From assembly GCA_945901195.1 (NCBI GenBank), contig CAMDKB010000103.1:1-11644 (forward strand): a DNA stretch of 11,644 bases. Reading direction: 5' to 3'. The translations under genes were made by a program, and so were the position numbers. Source of the stretch: Rhizobium sp. Q54. Its GTDB lineage: Bacteria; Pseudomonadota; Alphaproteobacteria; Rhizobiales; Beijerinckiaceae. Under the pieces are notes generated by a model. That model did no database searches, was not told where the DNA came from, and saw only the letters and a list, made by a program, of their open reading frames with translations. Positions 1 through 6,511 of the stretch are shown piece by piece (within the stretch, counting starts at the first letter, position 1; each line of letters opens with the position of its first letter).

Positions 1-60
1 GTAACGAAGAAAACTTGTCGTCTCAACAGCCGCTGCGAAGTCTAGTCCATCATGCGCCAT
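1..60 (-). CDS. Partial unidentified gene, N-terminus only
   Basis: On the minus strand an ATG at 60-58 opens a frame with no stop to the window edge, giving 20 residues that begin MAHDGLDFAA. A GGAG ribosome-binding-site-like sequence lies 7 bases upstream of the ATG. An in-frame TGA lies eight codons upstream, so the frame cannot extend much further back (a TTG six codons upstream is the only other start I see). The gene would diverge from the EamA pair, which is a common position for a regulator, but that is inference. Twenty residues are too few to assign a family. It could also be a chance frame. Confidence 0.45.
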   Translation of the reverse strand, partial: MAHDGLDFAAAVETTSFLRY

Positions 61-182
61 CGTCGTGCTCCACCTCAAGAATCAGTGGACCGCGACAGAT
101 TCAGCCTTTCACCAGATTGTCACGGACTTCTTCACCCGATTGCCCTGCAAACTGCCCGGTCGGGGCTCGACCTGAACCCATC

Positions 183-226
183 GGCAGTCCATTGTGCGCG
201 AAGAAAATGAATCTTTCGCGCCTGCC
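183..226. repeat. Inverted repeat upstream of the EamA pair
   Basis: GCGCGAA (196-202) and TTCGCGC (215-221) are a perfect 7-bp inverted repeat around a 12-base A/T-rich centre. A second pair, GGCAG (183-187) and CTGCC (222-226), lies outside it with an 8-base asymmetric bulge on the left. The centre is about 60 bases before the likely start of the first permease and inside the divergent intergenic region (61-264). It could be an operator for a divergent regulator or a 5' UTR hairpin. No T-run follows it, so it is not an intrinsic terminator. The rest of 61-264 shows no convincing promoter to my eye. Confidence 0.4.
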
Positions 227-264
227 GCCCTGCGGATTTGCGCCACCTGGAACAAATTTCCGCA

Positions 265-1176
265 ATGTTTGGCAAAATTATCTCCCGTGCCTGGAAGAAT
301 CCTTGGCTCCTTCTGTCGCTTTGCGTGCTGTTCTGGGCAAGCAATGTGGTAGCGGCCCGTATAGCGCCGGGCGAAACCTCACCGACCCTGCTCGGTGGGA
401 TGCGCTGGTTTGTCGCGAGCGCTATCATGCTGCCTCTGGTCTGGCGGTCGCTGAAGGGCCAACGCGAAGTTCTGAAGCAGCACTGGCTTTTCATCCTGCT
501 TTCGTCGGGCGTCGGCTATACTTTATATAGTGTGCTGTTTTTTGGCGCAGGCGCGCGCACCAGCGGCGTAAACATCGCCATGCTCTGTTCGGTTGTGCCT
601 GCTTTCACCATTGTCTTCGCCTGGATTTTTCTGCGCATGAAGGCCGGGCCCGCCATTATGGCCGCTCTGGTGCTGACCATTGCCGGCGCTCTCATGGTCG
701 CAACACGGGGCGATCTGTCCGTGCTTCGCAATCTCGAATTCAACACCGGCGATATTATGATGATTACAGCGTCCATGATGCATGCTGGTTATACCGTTTC
801 ATTACGCAATCGACCGCCTGTGCCGCCCCTCGTCTTCTTTGCAGTCATGGGCGCGGTCGCGTTGTTGACGTCCCTGCCCTTCATGATCGGCGAATTCGTA
901 ACAGGTGAAGGCCTGGTCCCCACGTGGAAGGGTTGGGCCATCATCGTTTATGTCGGAGTGTTCCCGACCTTGCTCTCGCAATTATTCTATATGCGCGGCG
1001 TCGAGTTGATCGGACCACAGCGCACGGGGCTGTTCTACAATTTCGTGCCCGTGAGCGGTGCGTTGATGGCTGTCGCCGTTCTGGGCGAACCCTTCGCCTG
1101 GTATCACGCCGTGGGTTTCGTTCTGGTGCTTGCGGGCATTGTGCTGGCCGAACGATGGAAGGCCGGTCAGGGATGA
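265..1176 (+). CDS. EamA/DMT-family permease, first of a pair
   Basis: Integral inner-membrane protein of 303 residues, matching the usual size of two-EamA-domain drug/metabolite transporters with about ten membrane helices. Hydrophobic segments run from about residue 14 to the C-terminus in two homologous halves (about 14-140 and 160-298). The second half carries the family-like run FYMRGVELIGP, then YNFVPVSGALMA and LGEPFAWYHAVG. The substrate cannot be told from sequence; family members export amino acids, sugars or other metabolites. The ATG at 265 is preferred because it directly precedes a short basic N-terminus and the first helix; a TTG at 238 is in frame and would add nine residues. 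Neither has a strong ribosome-binding site. The stop overlaps the start of the next permease, so the two are co-translated. Confidence 0.85.
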   Translation: MFGKIISRAWKNPWLLLSLCVLFWASNVVAARIAPGETSPTLLGGMRWFVASAIMLPLVWRSLKGQREVLKQHWLFILLSSGVGYTLYSVLFFGAGARTSGVNIAMLCSVVPAFTIVFAWIFLRMKAGPAIMAALVLTIAGALMVATRGDLSVLRNLEFNTGDIMMITASMMHAGYTVSLRNRPPVPPLVFFAVMGAVALLTSLPFMIGEFVTGEGLVPTWKGWAIIVYVGVFPTLLSQLFYMRGVELIGPQRTGLFYNFVPVSGALMAVAVLGEPFAWYHAVGFVLVLAGIVLAERWKAGQG

Positions 1177-2102
1177 ACGATCCTGCGCCTGCAAAGAACG
1201 CCCTGTACGCATTTTTGAACCGTTGCGGCGACAAGGCCTGGGTTCTGCTGGTGCTCACAATGGTTATGTGGGGCTCAAATTCACCGGTCATCCGGGTGGC
1301 CTCAACTGAAATCTCGCCCATGACCATAGTCTGCCTGCGCTGGGCGCTGGTCGGCTTTGCGGTGATGGCGTTTCGTCCCGCTTCGTTCGGGCAAGACTGG
1401 CAAAGGGCGAAGAGCCGGCCGGGTTTCATCTTCTGCATGGTGCTGTTGATGACTGCCAGCAATGCCGCCATCTTCATCGGCGGGCGCTATACGACCGGGA
1501 TCAATCTCTCGATCCTGCAAGGCGCAGGCCCTGTGGCAGTGATGGTCGGCGCGTGGCTCTGGTTCGGCACAAGAATAGGCCCGGTGCGGATGTTGGGGCT
1601 GATCGTCTCCACCATCGGCGTATTGCTGCTGGCGACCCAGGGCAATCTTCTTCAGCTGGGCAATGTGAACCTGAACCGGGGCGATCTCTTGATGCTCGCA
1701 TCCGTCTTTTTTTACACAATTTATATTCTGGCCCTGCGCTACCGCCCGCCAATGCCCAATTATTCGTTCTTCTGTTTCATTGCTCTGGGTTCGTTCATGA
1801 TCTCCCTGCCTATGCTGGCAGTCGAATTTTCACTCGGGCTGACGTTCTGGCCATCATGGAAGGGGTGGCTCGCGTTGATTTACGTGGCCTTCTTCACCAG
1901 CATGCTCGGGCAGATTTTCTTCATGCGAGCGGTCGAACTGGTTGGCCCTGGAAGGGCGGCGCAATTCCAGAATCTGGCGCCATTGGTCGGATCTGTTATG
2001 TCAGTCCTGACCCTCGGCGAAGAATTCGCACTCTTCCACACCTTCGCGCTGATCTTTGTGACGGGCGGCATCCTGATCGCCGAGCGCTTCGGAGCCCGCT
2101 GA
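1173..2102 (+). CDS. EamA/DMT-family permease, second of a pair
   Basis: A 309-residue integral membrane protein homologous to the preceding gene. The two share the pattern FMRxVELxGPxR near the start of the last third, the PSWKGW/PTWKGW segment before it, and LGE followed by an aromatic-rich stretch and a terminal helix ending in AER. Two EamA domains lie at about 22-150 and 165-305. The start ATG (1173-1175) overlaps the TGA of the upstream gene (1174-1176), a typical ATGA coupling; the open frame extends further upstream but only inside the first permease. The pair may have arisen by tandem duplication and may work as separate exporters or as a heteromer; the sequence does not decide. It is convergent with the arsC-like gene, and I see no clear terminator in the 87-base gap. 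Confidence 0.85.
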   Translation: MNDPAPAKNALYAFLNRCGDKAWVLLVLTMVMWGSNSPVIRVASTEISPMTIVCLRWALVGFAVMAFRPASFGQDWQRAKSRPGFIFCMVLLMTASNAAIFIGGRYTTGINLSILQGAGPVAVMVGAWLWFGTRIGPVRMLGLIVSTIGVLLLATQGNLLQLGNVNLNRGDLLMLASVFFYTIYILALRYRPPMPNYSFFCFIALGSFMISLPMLAVEFSLGLTFWPSWKGWLALIYVAFFTSMLGQIFFMRAVELVGPGRAAQFQNLAPLVGSVMSVLTLGEEFALFHTFALIFVTGGILIAERFGAR

Positions 2103-2189
2103 TACCAAGGCCTTCAATTCAAAAGCGTTGTAAGTTGACGCATCGCGTTGGAAATCGCGAACGCCCCTGTATAAGGCCTCCAGGTGAAG

Positions 2190-2537
2190 CTACAGCAATT
2201 CCTGCAACCGATCAGAGGGACGGCACACCCGCGTACCTTTAGGCGTCACGACGATGGGGCGCTCCATGAGGATCGGGTTCTGCCCCAGCGCATCCAGCAA
2301 CTGGTCATCCGTCAGGTCTGGATTCCCCAGGTTAAGTTCGTCAAAAAGTGAACCTTTGCGGCGCAATATTTCGCGCGGCGTGATCCCCATGTCTTTCAGC
2401 AGCTTTTTCATGTCGTCACGGGAAGGCGGCGTCTTCAGATATTCCACGACCTCCGGTTCAATCCCTTTGTCGCGTAACAGACCCATCACCGTGAGGGACG
2501 TGCCGCAGGCGGGATTATGATAGATTTTCACGTTCAT
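2190..2537 (-). CDS. arsC: ArsC-family arsenate reductase (glutaredoxin type)
   Basis: A 115-residue cytosolic protein of the ArsC/Spx thioredoxin-fold family. The N-terminal motif HNPACGTS places the catalytic cysteine at residue 11 (Cys12 in the E. coli plasmid R773 ArsC). The three arginines that bind oxyanion in that enzyme are all present, at R59, R93 (in ERPIVVTP) and R106 (in RVCRPS). Members of this type reduce arsenate to arsenite using glutathione and glutaredoxin. A GGAG sequence 8 bases upstream supports the start. No arsR, arsB or acr3 lies beside it, so it is a stand-alone copy, and a role other than arsenic resistance is possible; some chromosomal relatives (YfgD/ArsC-like) have no proven arsenate activity. 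It diverges from glmM with 146 bases between the starts. Confidence 0.88.
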   Translation of the reverse strand: MNVKIYHNPACGTSLTVMGLLRDKGIEPEVVEYLKTPPSRDDMKKLLKDMGITPREILRRKGSLFDELNLGNPDLTDDQLLDALGQNPILMERPIVVTPKGTRVCRPSDRLQELL

Positions 2538-2683
2538 GGCGCTCTCCGCAGGGATTTCGGCGTGTTAAACATCTTTATTTTTCGTGAAGACGTTCCGCAA
2601 GGATTGATTGTAGAATGGACGCGATTCAGAAGTTTGCCGCCAGCGCCCATCGGGCGGCGCGGCTGGGCTGCAAGGGCTTGGGC

Positions 2684-4048
2684 ATGACACGCAGATATTT
2701 TGGGACTGACGGCATCCGCGGCAGGGCCAACGGCGTCATCACGCCTGATCTGGCCCTGCGCGTGGGGCAGGCAGCGGGGTTGCAATTCACTCGTGGCGAA
2801 CATCGCCATCGCGTTGTCATAGGCAAGGATACGCGCCTGTCTGGCTACATGATCGAGAATGCTCTGGTGGCAGGCTTTACGTCTGTCGGCATGGACGTGA
2901 TACTACTCGGCCCACTGCCGACGCCCGCTGTCGCGATGTTGACGCGCTCCATGCGCGCCGATCTTGGCGTGATGATCTCGGCGTCGCACAATTCCTATGA
3001 AGACAACGGCATCAAGCTGTTCGCACCGGACGGGTTCAAACTCTCCGATGATATCGAGCGCGAAATCGAAACCCTGATTGACAGCGACCTGACGCCCCGC
3101 CTGGCGCGCGCCAACAGTATTGGCCGCGCCAAGCGGCTGGACGATGGCCGCGCCCGTTACATCGAATTCGCCAAACGCACCCTGCCCCGCAATATCTCTC
3201 TGGAAGGTATGCGGATTGTCATTGATTGCGCCCACGGCGCTGCCTACAAGGCCGCCCCCGAGGCGCTCTGGGAGCTGGGCGCCGAAGTCTTCGAGATTGG
3301 CGTTGACCCGGACGGTCTCAATATCAACCGCGAAGTCGGCTCCACGTCGCTCGATGCGCTGATCTCCAAGGTCCGCGAGACTCGCGCTGACATAGGCATT
3401 GCCCTGGACGGCGACGCCGACCGTGTCATCATTGTTGACGAAACCGGCCATGTCGTGAATGGCGACCAACTGATGGCCGTGGTCGCCGAAAGCTGGAAAG
3501 AAGACGGTCGCCTGTCAAAGCCCGGCATCGTCGCTACCATCATGTCCAATCTTGGCCTTGAGCGCTATCTGCAATCGATTGGCCTGAGCCTGGCACGCAC
3601 AGCCGTGGGTGATCGCTACGTGCTGGAGCACATGCGTGAACACGGCTTCAATGTCGGCGGGGAACAATCCGGCCACCTCATCCTTTCCGATTTCATCACC
3701 ACTGGTGACGGCCTTGTGGCCGCTCTGCAGGTACTCGCCGTCGTGCAACGCTCCGGACAGGCTGTCAGCAAGGCGTGCCGGAAATTCGAACCGCTACCCC
3801 AGATCCTGAAGAACGTGCGCATTTCGAGCGGCGATCCATTGGGCAAGGATTCCGTCGCGCGAATCATTGCCGAGGGTGAGCAGCAGCTTGGCAAGGGCGG
3901 ACGCTTGGTGATTCGCCCATCCGGGACCGAACCCGTTATCCGCGTAATGGGCGAAGGCGACGATCTGGTTCTGGTGGAAAGAGTTGTCGATATGGTTTGC
4001 GATGCCATAGCTGGCCACGGACGTGCAGTTTCAGCGGCCGCAGAGTAA
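2684..4048 (+). CDS. glmM: Phosphoglucosamine mutase GlmM
   Basis: Converts glucosamine-6-phosphate to glucosamine-1-phosphate in the cytosol, feeding UDP-GlcNAc synthesis for peptidoglycan and LPS. The 454 residues fit the family length of about 445-455. It starts MTRRYFGTDGIRG, the canonical GlmM N-terminus. The phosphorylated serine is S101 in ISASHNSYEDNGIK (many homologues have Pro rather than Ser after SASHN). The Mg-binding loop is LDGDADR with D242, D244 and D246, the sugar-binding loop is GEQSGH (326-331), and the C-terminal phosphate-binding loop is RPSGTEP (411-417). The ATG at 2684 is chosen because family similarity begins there and AGGG precedes it; an in-frame ATG at 2615 would add 23 unrelated residues. 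In many alphaproteobacteria glmM follows ftsH; here its upstream neighbour is the divergent arsC-like gene, so it probably has its own promoter in 2538-2683. Confidence 0.97.
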   Translation: MTRRYFGTDGIRGRANGVITPDLALRVGQAAGLQFTRGEHRHRVVIGKDTRLSGYMIENALVAGFTSVGMDVILLGPLPTPAVAMLTRSMRADLGVMISASHNSYEDNGIKLFAPDGFKLSDDIEREIETLIDSDLTPRLARANSIGRAKRLDDGRARYIEFAKRTLPRNISLEGMRIVIDCAHGAAYKAAPEALWELGAEVFEIGVDPDGLNINREVGSTSLDALISKVRETRADIGIALDGDADRVIIVDETGHVVNGDQLMAVVAESWKEDGRLSKPGIVATIMSNLGLERYLQSIGLSLARTAVGDRYVLEHMREHGFNVGGEQSGHLILSDFITTGDGLVAALQVLAVVQRSGQAVSKACRKFEPLPQILKNVRISSGDPLGKDSVARIIAEGEQQLGKGGRLVIRPSGTEPVIRVMGEGDDLVLVERVVDMVCDAIAGHGRAVSAAAE

Positions 4049-4338
4049 TCATTCGGGCGTTGAAACCCGGATGAAACGCGCCCTTCGGTCTTCTGAGCAG
4101 GCTGAAAGGAAGACAATTCTCTGCGCTTAAAACATCTGGCGCGCTGCTGCCTGAAATCAATTCTTTATGTTTTTACCATTACATAAACTATACATTGGCG
4201 GATTATGTCTGCCGCCGTTTAACACAATATCAGCCTTAATTTTTAGGCTTAATAGGACTTTAACATCTTTTCCCCATGGTGGCCCTGTCGTCATTCGCGT
4301 GGGCCGTATTGTGCCCGGCACAATTAAGGAATTCCGCC
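4049..4338. other. Intergenic region between glmM and the first OMP gene
   Basis: This 290-base stretch holds no credible gene. It becomes A/T-rich after about 4160, consistent with a promoter and 5' UTR for the outer-membrane protein gene. A TATACAT box (4189-4195) resembles a -10 element but has no good -35 at 17 bases. GGCGG (4197-4201) and CCGCC (4212-4216) form a 5-bp hairpin followed only by TTT, at best a weak terminator for glmM. AGCCT (4232-4236) and AGGCT (4245-4249) form a second small hairpin within the probable leader. None of these is strong on its own. Confidence 0.4.
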
Positions 4339-5214
4339 ATGGGCGTTTTCAAGGGCAGTATAAAGGCCCTCGCACTGTCGAGCACAATTGCTCTGTCTGC
4401 GGGGACAGCATTCGCGGCAGATATCTTGCCGCCGCCGCCGCCCATGGAGGCGCCCCGTTCAATGCCCGCCGCTGAATTTTCCGGCTGGTACATTCGTGGC
4501 GACGTGGGAATTGGCCAGAACCGTCAGGAAAAATTCCGCTCCAGCTTCGATGCAGGCTTTGCCGTGCCAGGACTGCAATATGACCAGGGTTCGATGTCCT
4601 CGCATCTGATGGCTGGTGTGGGCGTTGGTTATCAGTTCAACAGCTGGTTCCGGGCCGATGCGACCGCTGAATACCAAGGCGGCGCTCGCTGGCGGCAGGT
4701 AGAATCCTACACCGGCCCCGCCGCTCCTGCGGCTCCCTGCGCAAACGCAAATCGCTGCGTTGATCTCTACCATGGCAATATCTCGAGCGCTGTATTCCTC
4801 GCCAATGGCTATGTGGATCTCGGCACCTGGTACAACGTGACCCCCTATCTGGGTCTTGGCGTCGGCATGGCCAACAATCGTATTGGGTCGATCACAGACA
4901 ATGGCATCAACCAGGGCGGCTTCGGCACAGCGCCTGCCGTGACCAAGAACAATTTCGCATGGGCTGTGATGGCAGGCATGGCCGTCAATCTGGCGCCAAA
5001 CATGAAGCTCGACGTCGGTTATCGCTATCTCGACAAGGGCAGCATGAACAGCGGTCGCATTGATTGCGGCGGCGCTGTCGCCTGCGGCTTCGAAACGCAT
5101 CGCGTGAAACTCGCATCGCACGATGTGCGCATCGGCCTTCGCTACATGTTTGGCGACTCCGGTTATGCGCCAGCGCCGATGGCCTTTCAGCAACCGCTCA
5201 TTCGAAAGTACTAA
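4339..5214 (+). CDS. Outer-membrane beta-barrel protein, Omp25/Omp31-like
   Basis: A 291-residue exported protein. Residues 1-26 are a signal peptide (basic start, hydrophobic core, cleavage after AFA), followed by ADILPPPPPMEAP, a proline linker. The mature part has alternating amphipathic strands with GWYIRGDVG (49-57), GYQFNSWFRAD (97-107), NGYVDLGTWYNVTPYLGLGVG (156-176), NFAWAVMAG (205-213), KLDVGYRYLDKG (223-234) and DVRIGLRYMF (262-271). These match the small porin-like barrels of Brucella/Rhizobium Omp25/Omp31 type. Cysteines at 134/140 and 243/249 fall between strands and could form loop disulfides. A 20-residue tail follows the last barrel strand and ends in Tyr. The ATG at 4339 has AAGGA 9 bases upstream and sits directly before the signal peptide; an ATG at 4276 would hide it. 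A tandem paralogue follows. Confidence 0.88.
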   Translation: MGVFKGSIKALALSSTIALSAGTAFAADILPPPPPMEAPRSMPAAEFSGWYIRGDVGIGQNRQEKFRSSFDAGFAVPGLQYDQGSMSSHLMAGVGVGYQFNSWFRADATAEYQGGARWRQVESYTGPAAPAAPCANANRCVDLYHGNISSAVFLANGYVDLGTWYNVTPYLGLGVGMANNRIGSITDNGINQGGFGTAPAVTKNNFAWAVMAGMAVNLAPNMKLDVGYRYLDKGSMNSGRIDCGGAVACGFETHRVKLASHDVRIGLRYMFGDSGYAPAPMAFQQPLIRKY

Positions 5215-5237
5215 ACAAAACTAACATATGAAACACG

Positions 5238-5268
5238 ACGACGCGGCAACCCCGCGTCGTTTTTGTTT
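5238..5268 (+). terminator. Intrinsic terminator of the first OMP gene
   Basis: ACGACGCGG (5238-5246) pairs perfectly with CCGCGTCGT (5252-5260), a 9-bp GC-rich stem with a CAACC loop, followed at once by TTTTGTTT (5261-5268). It lies 24 bases after the stop codon, so the two OMP genes are probably separate transcription units. Confidence 0.9.
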
Positions 5269-5439
5269 AACGCTGCTGCACAGCCATTTTATTTAAAAAT
5301 AAATACAGAATTTTTGAAAAATTTTGCAGTCAAGCGACAATTTCTCTTATGGTTAAGTGGCCATTAAGCAAACTCTGACAGTGTGAACCCGTATCAGTTT
5401 TCCTCGTTGCGCAGTGCACGAGTTTGAGGGAATAGCGCT
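5269..5439 (+). promoter_or_regulatory. A/T-rich upstream region of the second OMP gene
   Basis: Between the first OMP terminator and the second OMP start the sequence turns distinctly A/T-rich (about 5286-5370), which fits a promoter. The best pair I can pick by eye is TTGCAG (5324-5329) and TTATGG (5347-5352), spaced 17 bases, which would leave a leader of roughly 80 bases. TTGAAA (5314-5319) is an alternative -35. The assignment is tentative; GAGGG at 5426-5430 is the ribosome-binding site. Confidence 0.3.
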
Positions 5440-6324
5440 ATGTCAGTCATCAAGGCCATCTCTGTTGCTTGTGCAATCAGCGCCTGCATCATTTCAGGCG
5501 CCAGCGCCGCCGATATGTTCCCGCCCGAAGCCCCGGCTCTTGGCTCACAAGAGAAGCTGGAATTCGGTACGGGCTGGTATCTGCGTGGAGATATCACATG
5601 GGCGCGCGAGAAGACGCCCTCCGTTTTTCCTGATCTTGCACTGGCTTCAAAATCGAAACAACAAAACTCATGGTCACTTAACATCGGCCCCGGATACAAG
5701 TTCAACAATTGGTTCCGCGCTGACATGACATACAATTACTTCAAGCAATTGAATGTCGCCACGCAGTCGGCGAACTTCACTTGCTACGATGGCGTCAACC
5801 CGGTGAACGATCTGAACGGCGTTTTGGTTGCCGTCCACGCTCAGGAAAACAGCTGCTATTCCAAGCAAACAGGCTCGTTAGGTCGCCATACACTCCTGTT
5901 CAATGGTTATCTGGACCTCGGCACCTGGGCGGGTGTAACCCCATATGTGGGCGCCGGCGTCGGCACAGTCTATAGCAGGGCTGCGGGAAATTATGATTGG
6001 TATACGGCAGCCAATGGCCTTCATTACGGCCCAACACTAACAATGCCAAATCCGTCTCCCCTTCCTGAATTGTGGATGGACAACAACGGCGTTGTCGTTG
6101 CAAAGCCTATCACTCAATTTGGTGTGCAGGATCATCGCGCCACGATTTCCCGGCGCAACTTCAACATGGCCTGGGCTCTCATGGCCGGCATTGCCTATGA
6201 TGTCAGCCCGAACGCCAAAATCGACTTGGGCTACCGCTACGTCAACCTTGGCAAATACACCTCCACGGCAAAAGCAAACTCGATCAGCGAATACCGCATC
6301 GGCGTTCGTTACATGATCGATTGA
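5440..6324 (+). CDS. Outer-membrane beta-barrel protein, paralogue of the preceding gene
   Basis: A 294-residue exported protein. The signal peptide is residues 1-23 (cleavage after ASA), then ADMFPPEAPALG, a shorter proline linker like that of its neighbour. Shared strand motifs in the same order are GWYLRGDI (45-52), GYKFNNWFRAD (85-95), NGYLDLGTWAGVTPYVGAGVG (155-175), NMAWALMAGIAYD (242-254), NAKIDLGYRYVNLGKY (258-273) and EYRIGVRYM (284-292). This shows tandem duplication of an Omp25/Omp31-like barrel. The barrel ends two residues after the last strand motif, without the tail of the first copy, and the region at about 181-240 carries a longer loop. Cysteines at 115 and 139 lie in one loop. 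GAGGG 9 bases before the ATG supports the start. The ligand or transport role is unknown; such proteins are abundant structural or porin-like barrels. Confidence 0.87.
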   Translation: MSVIKAISVACAISACIISGASAADMFPPEAPALGSQEKLEFGTGWYLRGDITWAREKTPSVFPDLALASKSKQQNSWSLNIGPGYKFNNWFRADMTYNYFKQLNVATQSANFTCYDGVNPVNDLNGVLVAVHAQENSCYSKQTGSLGRHTLLFNGYLDLGTWAGVTPYVGAGVGTVYSRAAGNYDWYTAANGLHYGPTLTMPNPSPLPELWMDNNGVVVAKPITQFGVQDHRATISRRNFNMAWALMAGIAYDVSPNAKIDLGYRYVNLGKYTSTAKANSISEYRIGVRYMID

Positions 6325-6352
6325 TCTATCGCAGTCCCCTTGAACTATTCAA

Positions 6353-6380
6353 ACGGCGGGGCAACCCGCCGTCTTTGTTT
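6353..6380 (+). terminator. Intrinsic terminator of the second OMP gene
   Basis: ACGGCGGG (6353-6360) pairs perfectly with CCCGCCGT (6365-6372) around a GCAA tetraloop, followed by CTTTGTTT. It lies 28 bases after the stop codon and closely resembles the terminator of the preceding paralogue in stem start, loop and tail. Confidence 0.85.
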
Positions 6381-6420
6381 GTGCGCTCCAGCGCGATGCC
6401 TATTTGCCGCAACCTGCAAA

Positions 6421-6503
6421 GAACGCTTGACGCGCGGACCCGTTCTCGCGTATCGCCCGCAGCGGGACACCTCCCCCCAACGGGAGGCGCTCATCTGAAA
6501 GGA
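6421..6503 (+). promoter_or_regulatory. Candidate serC leader RNA
   Basis: The segment between the OMP terminator and serC is rich in hairpins. CCTCCC (6470-6475) pairs with GGGAGG (6482-6487) around a 6-base loop. Just upstream CCCG (6456-6459) pairs with CGGG (6463-6466). ACGCG (6430-6434) can pair with CGCGT (6447-6451), and GAACG (6421-6425) with CGTTC (6441-6445); the last two cross, so they are alternatives or a pseudoknot. A structured leader upstream of serC-serA, with its last stem near the ribosome-binding site, is known in alphaproteobacteria (the serC leader family), and position and layout fit. Here GGGAGG lies about 25 bases before the chosen start and a second Shine-Dalgarno, AAAGGA (6498-6503), follows it. 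A covariance-model search would settle membership. Confidence 0.6.
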
Positions 6504-6511
6504 TGGCTATT

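Noticed and set aside
15..530. Plus-strand open frame of 171 codons at the left end
   Set aside because: Its second half overlaps the first EamA gene in another frame, and the translation is Pro/Ser/Arg-rich with no domain-like pattern.
924..1172. Upstream extension of the second EamA permease
   Set aside because: It lies within the first permease in another frame and is Arg/Gly-rich; the ATG overlapping the upstream stop is the natural start.
2103..2189. Bidirectional terminator between the second permease and the arsC-like gene
   Set aside because: Only a weak 5-bp dyad (TCGCG 2143-2147 with CGCGA 2156-2160) without flanking T-runs is present.
1553..2242. Long plus-strand frame across the second permease
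   Set aside because: It is an out-of-frame reading of a clear membrane protein and lacks its own ribosome-binding site or motifs.
2615..2683. 23-residue N-terminal extension of GlmM
   Set aside because: The family starts at MTRRYFGTDG; the extension overlaps a GC-rich hairpin (GCCGCC/GGCGGC at 2636-2658) and its AAGGA is too far from the ATG.
4459..5193. Minus-strand 244-codon frame opposite the first OMP gene
   Set aside because: It mirrors the codon pattern of the real gene (His/Ala/Val-rich) and has no recognisable domain; the plus-strand barrel motifs and signal peptide are clear.
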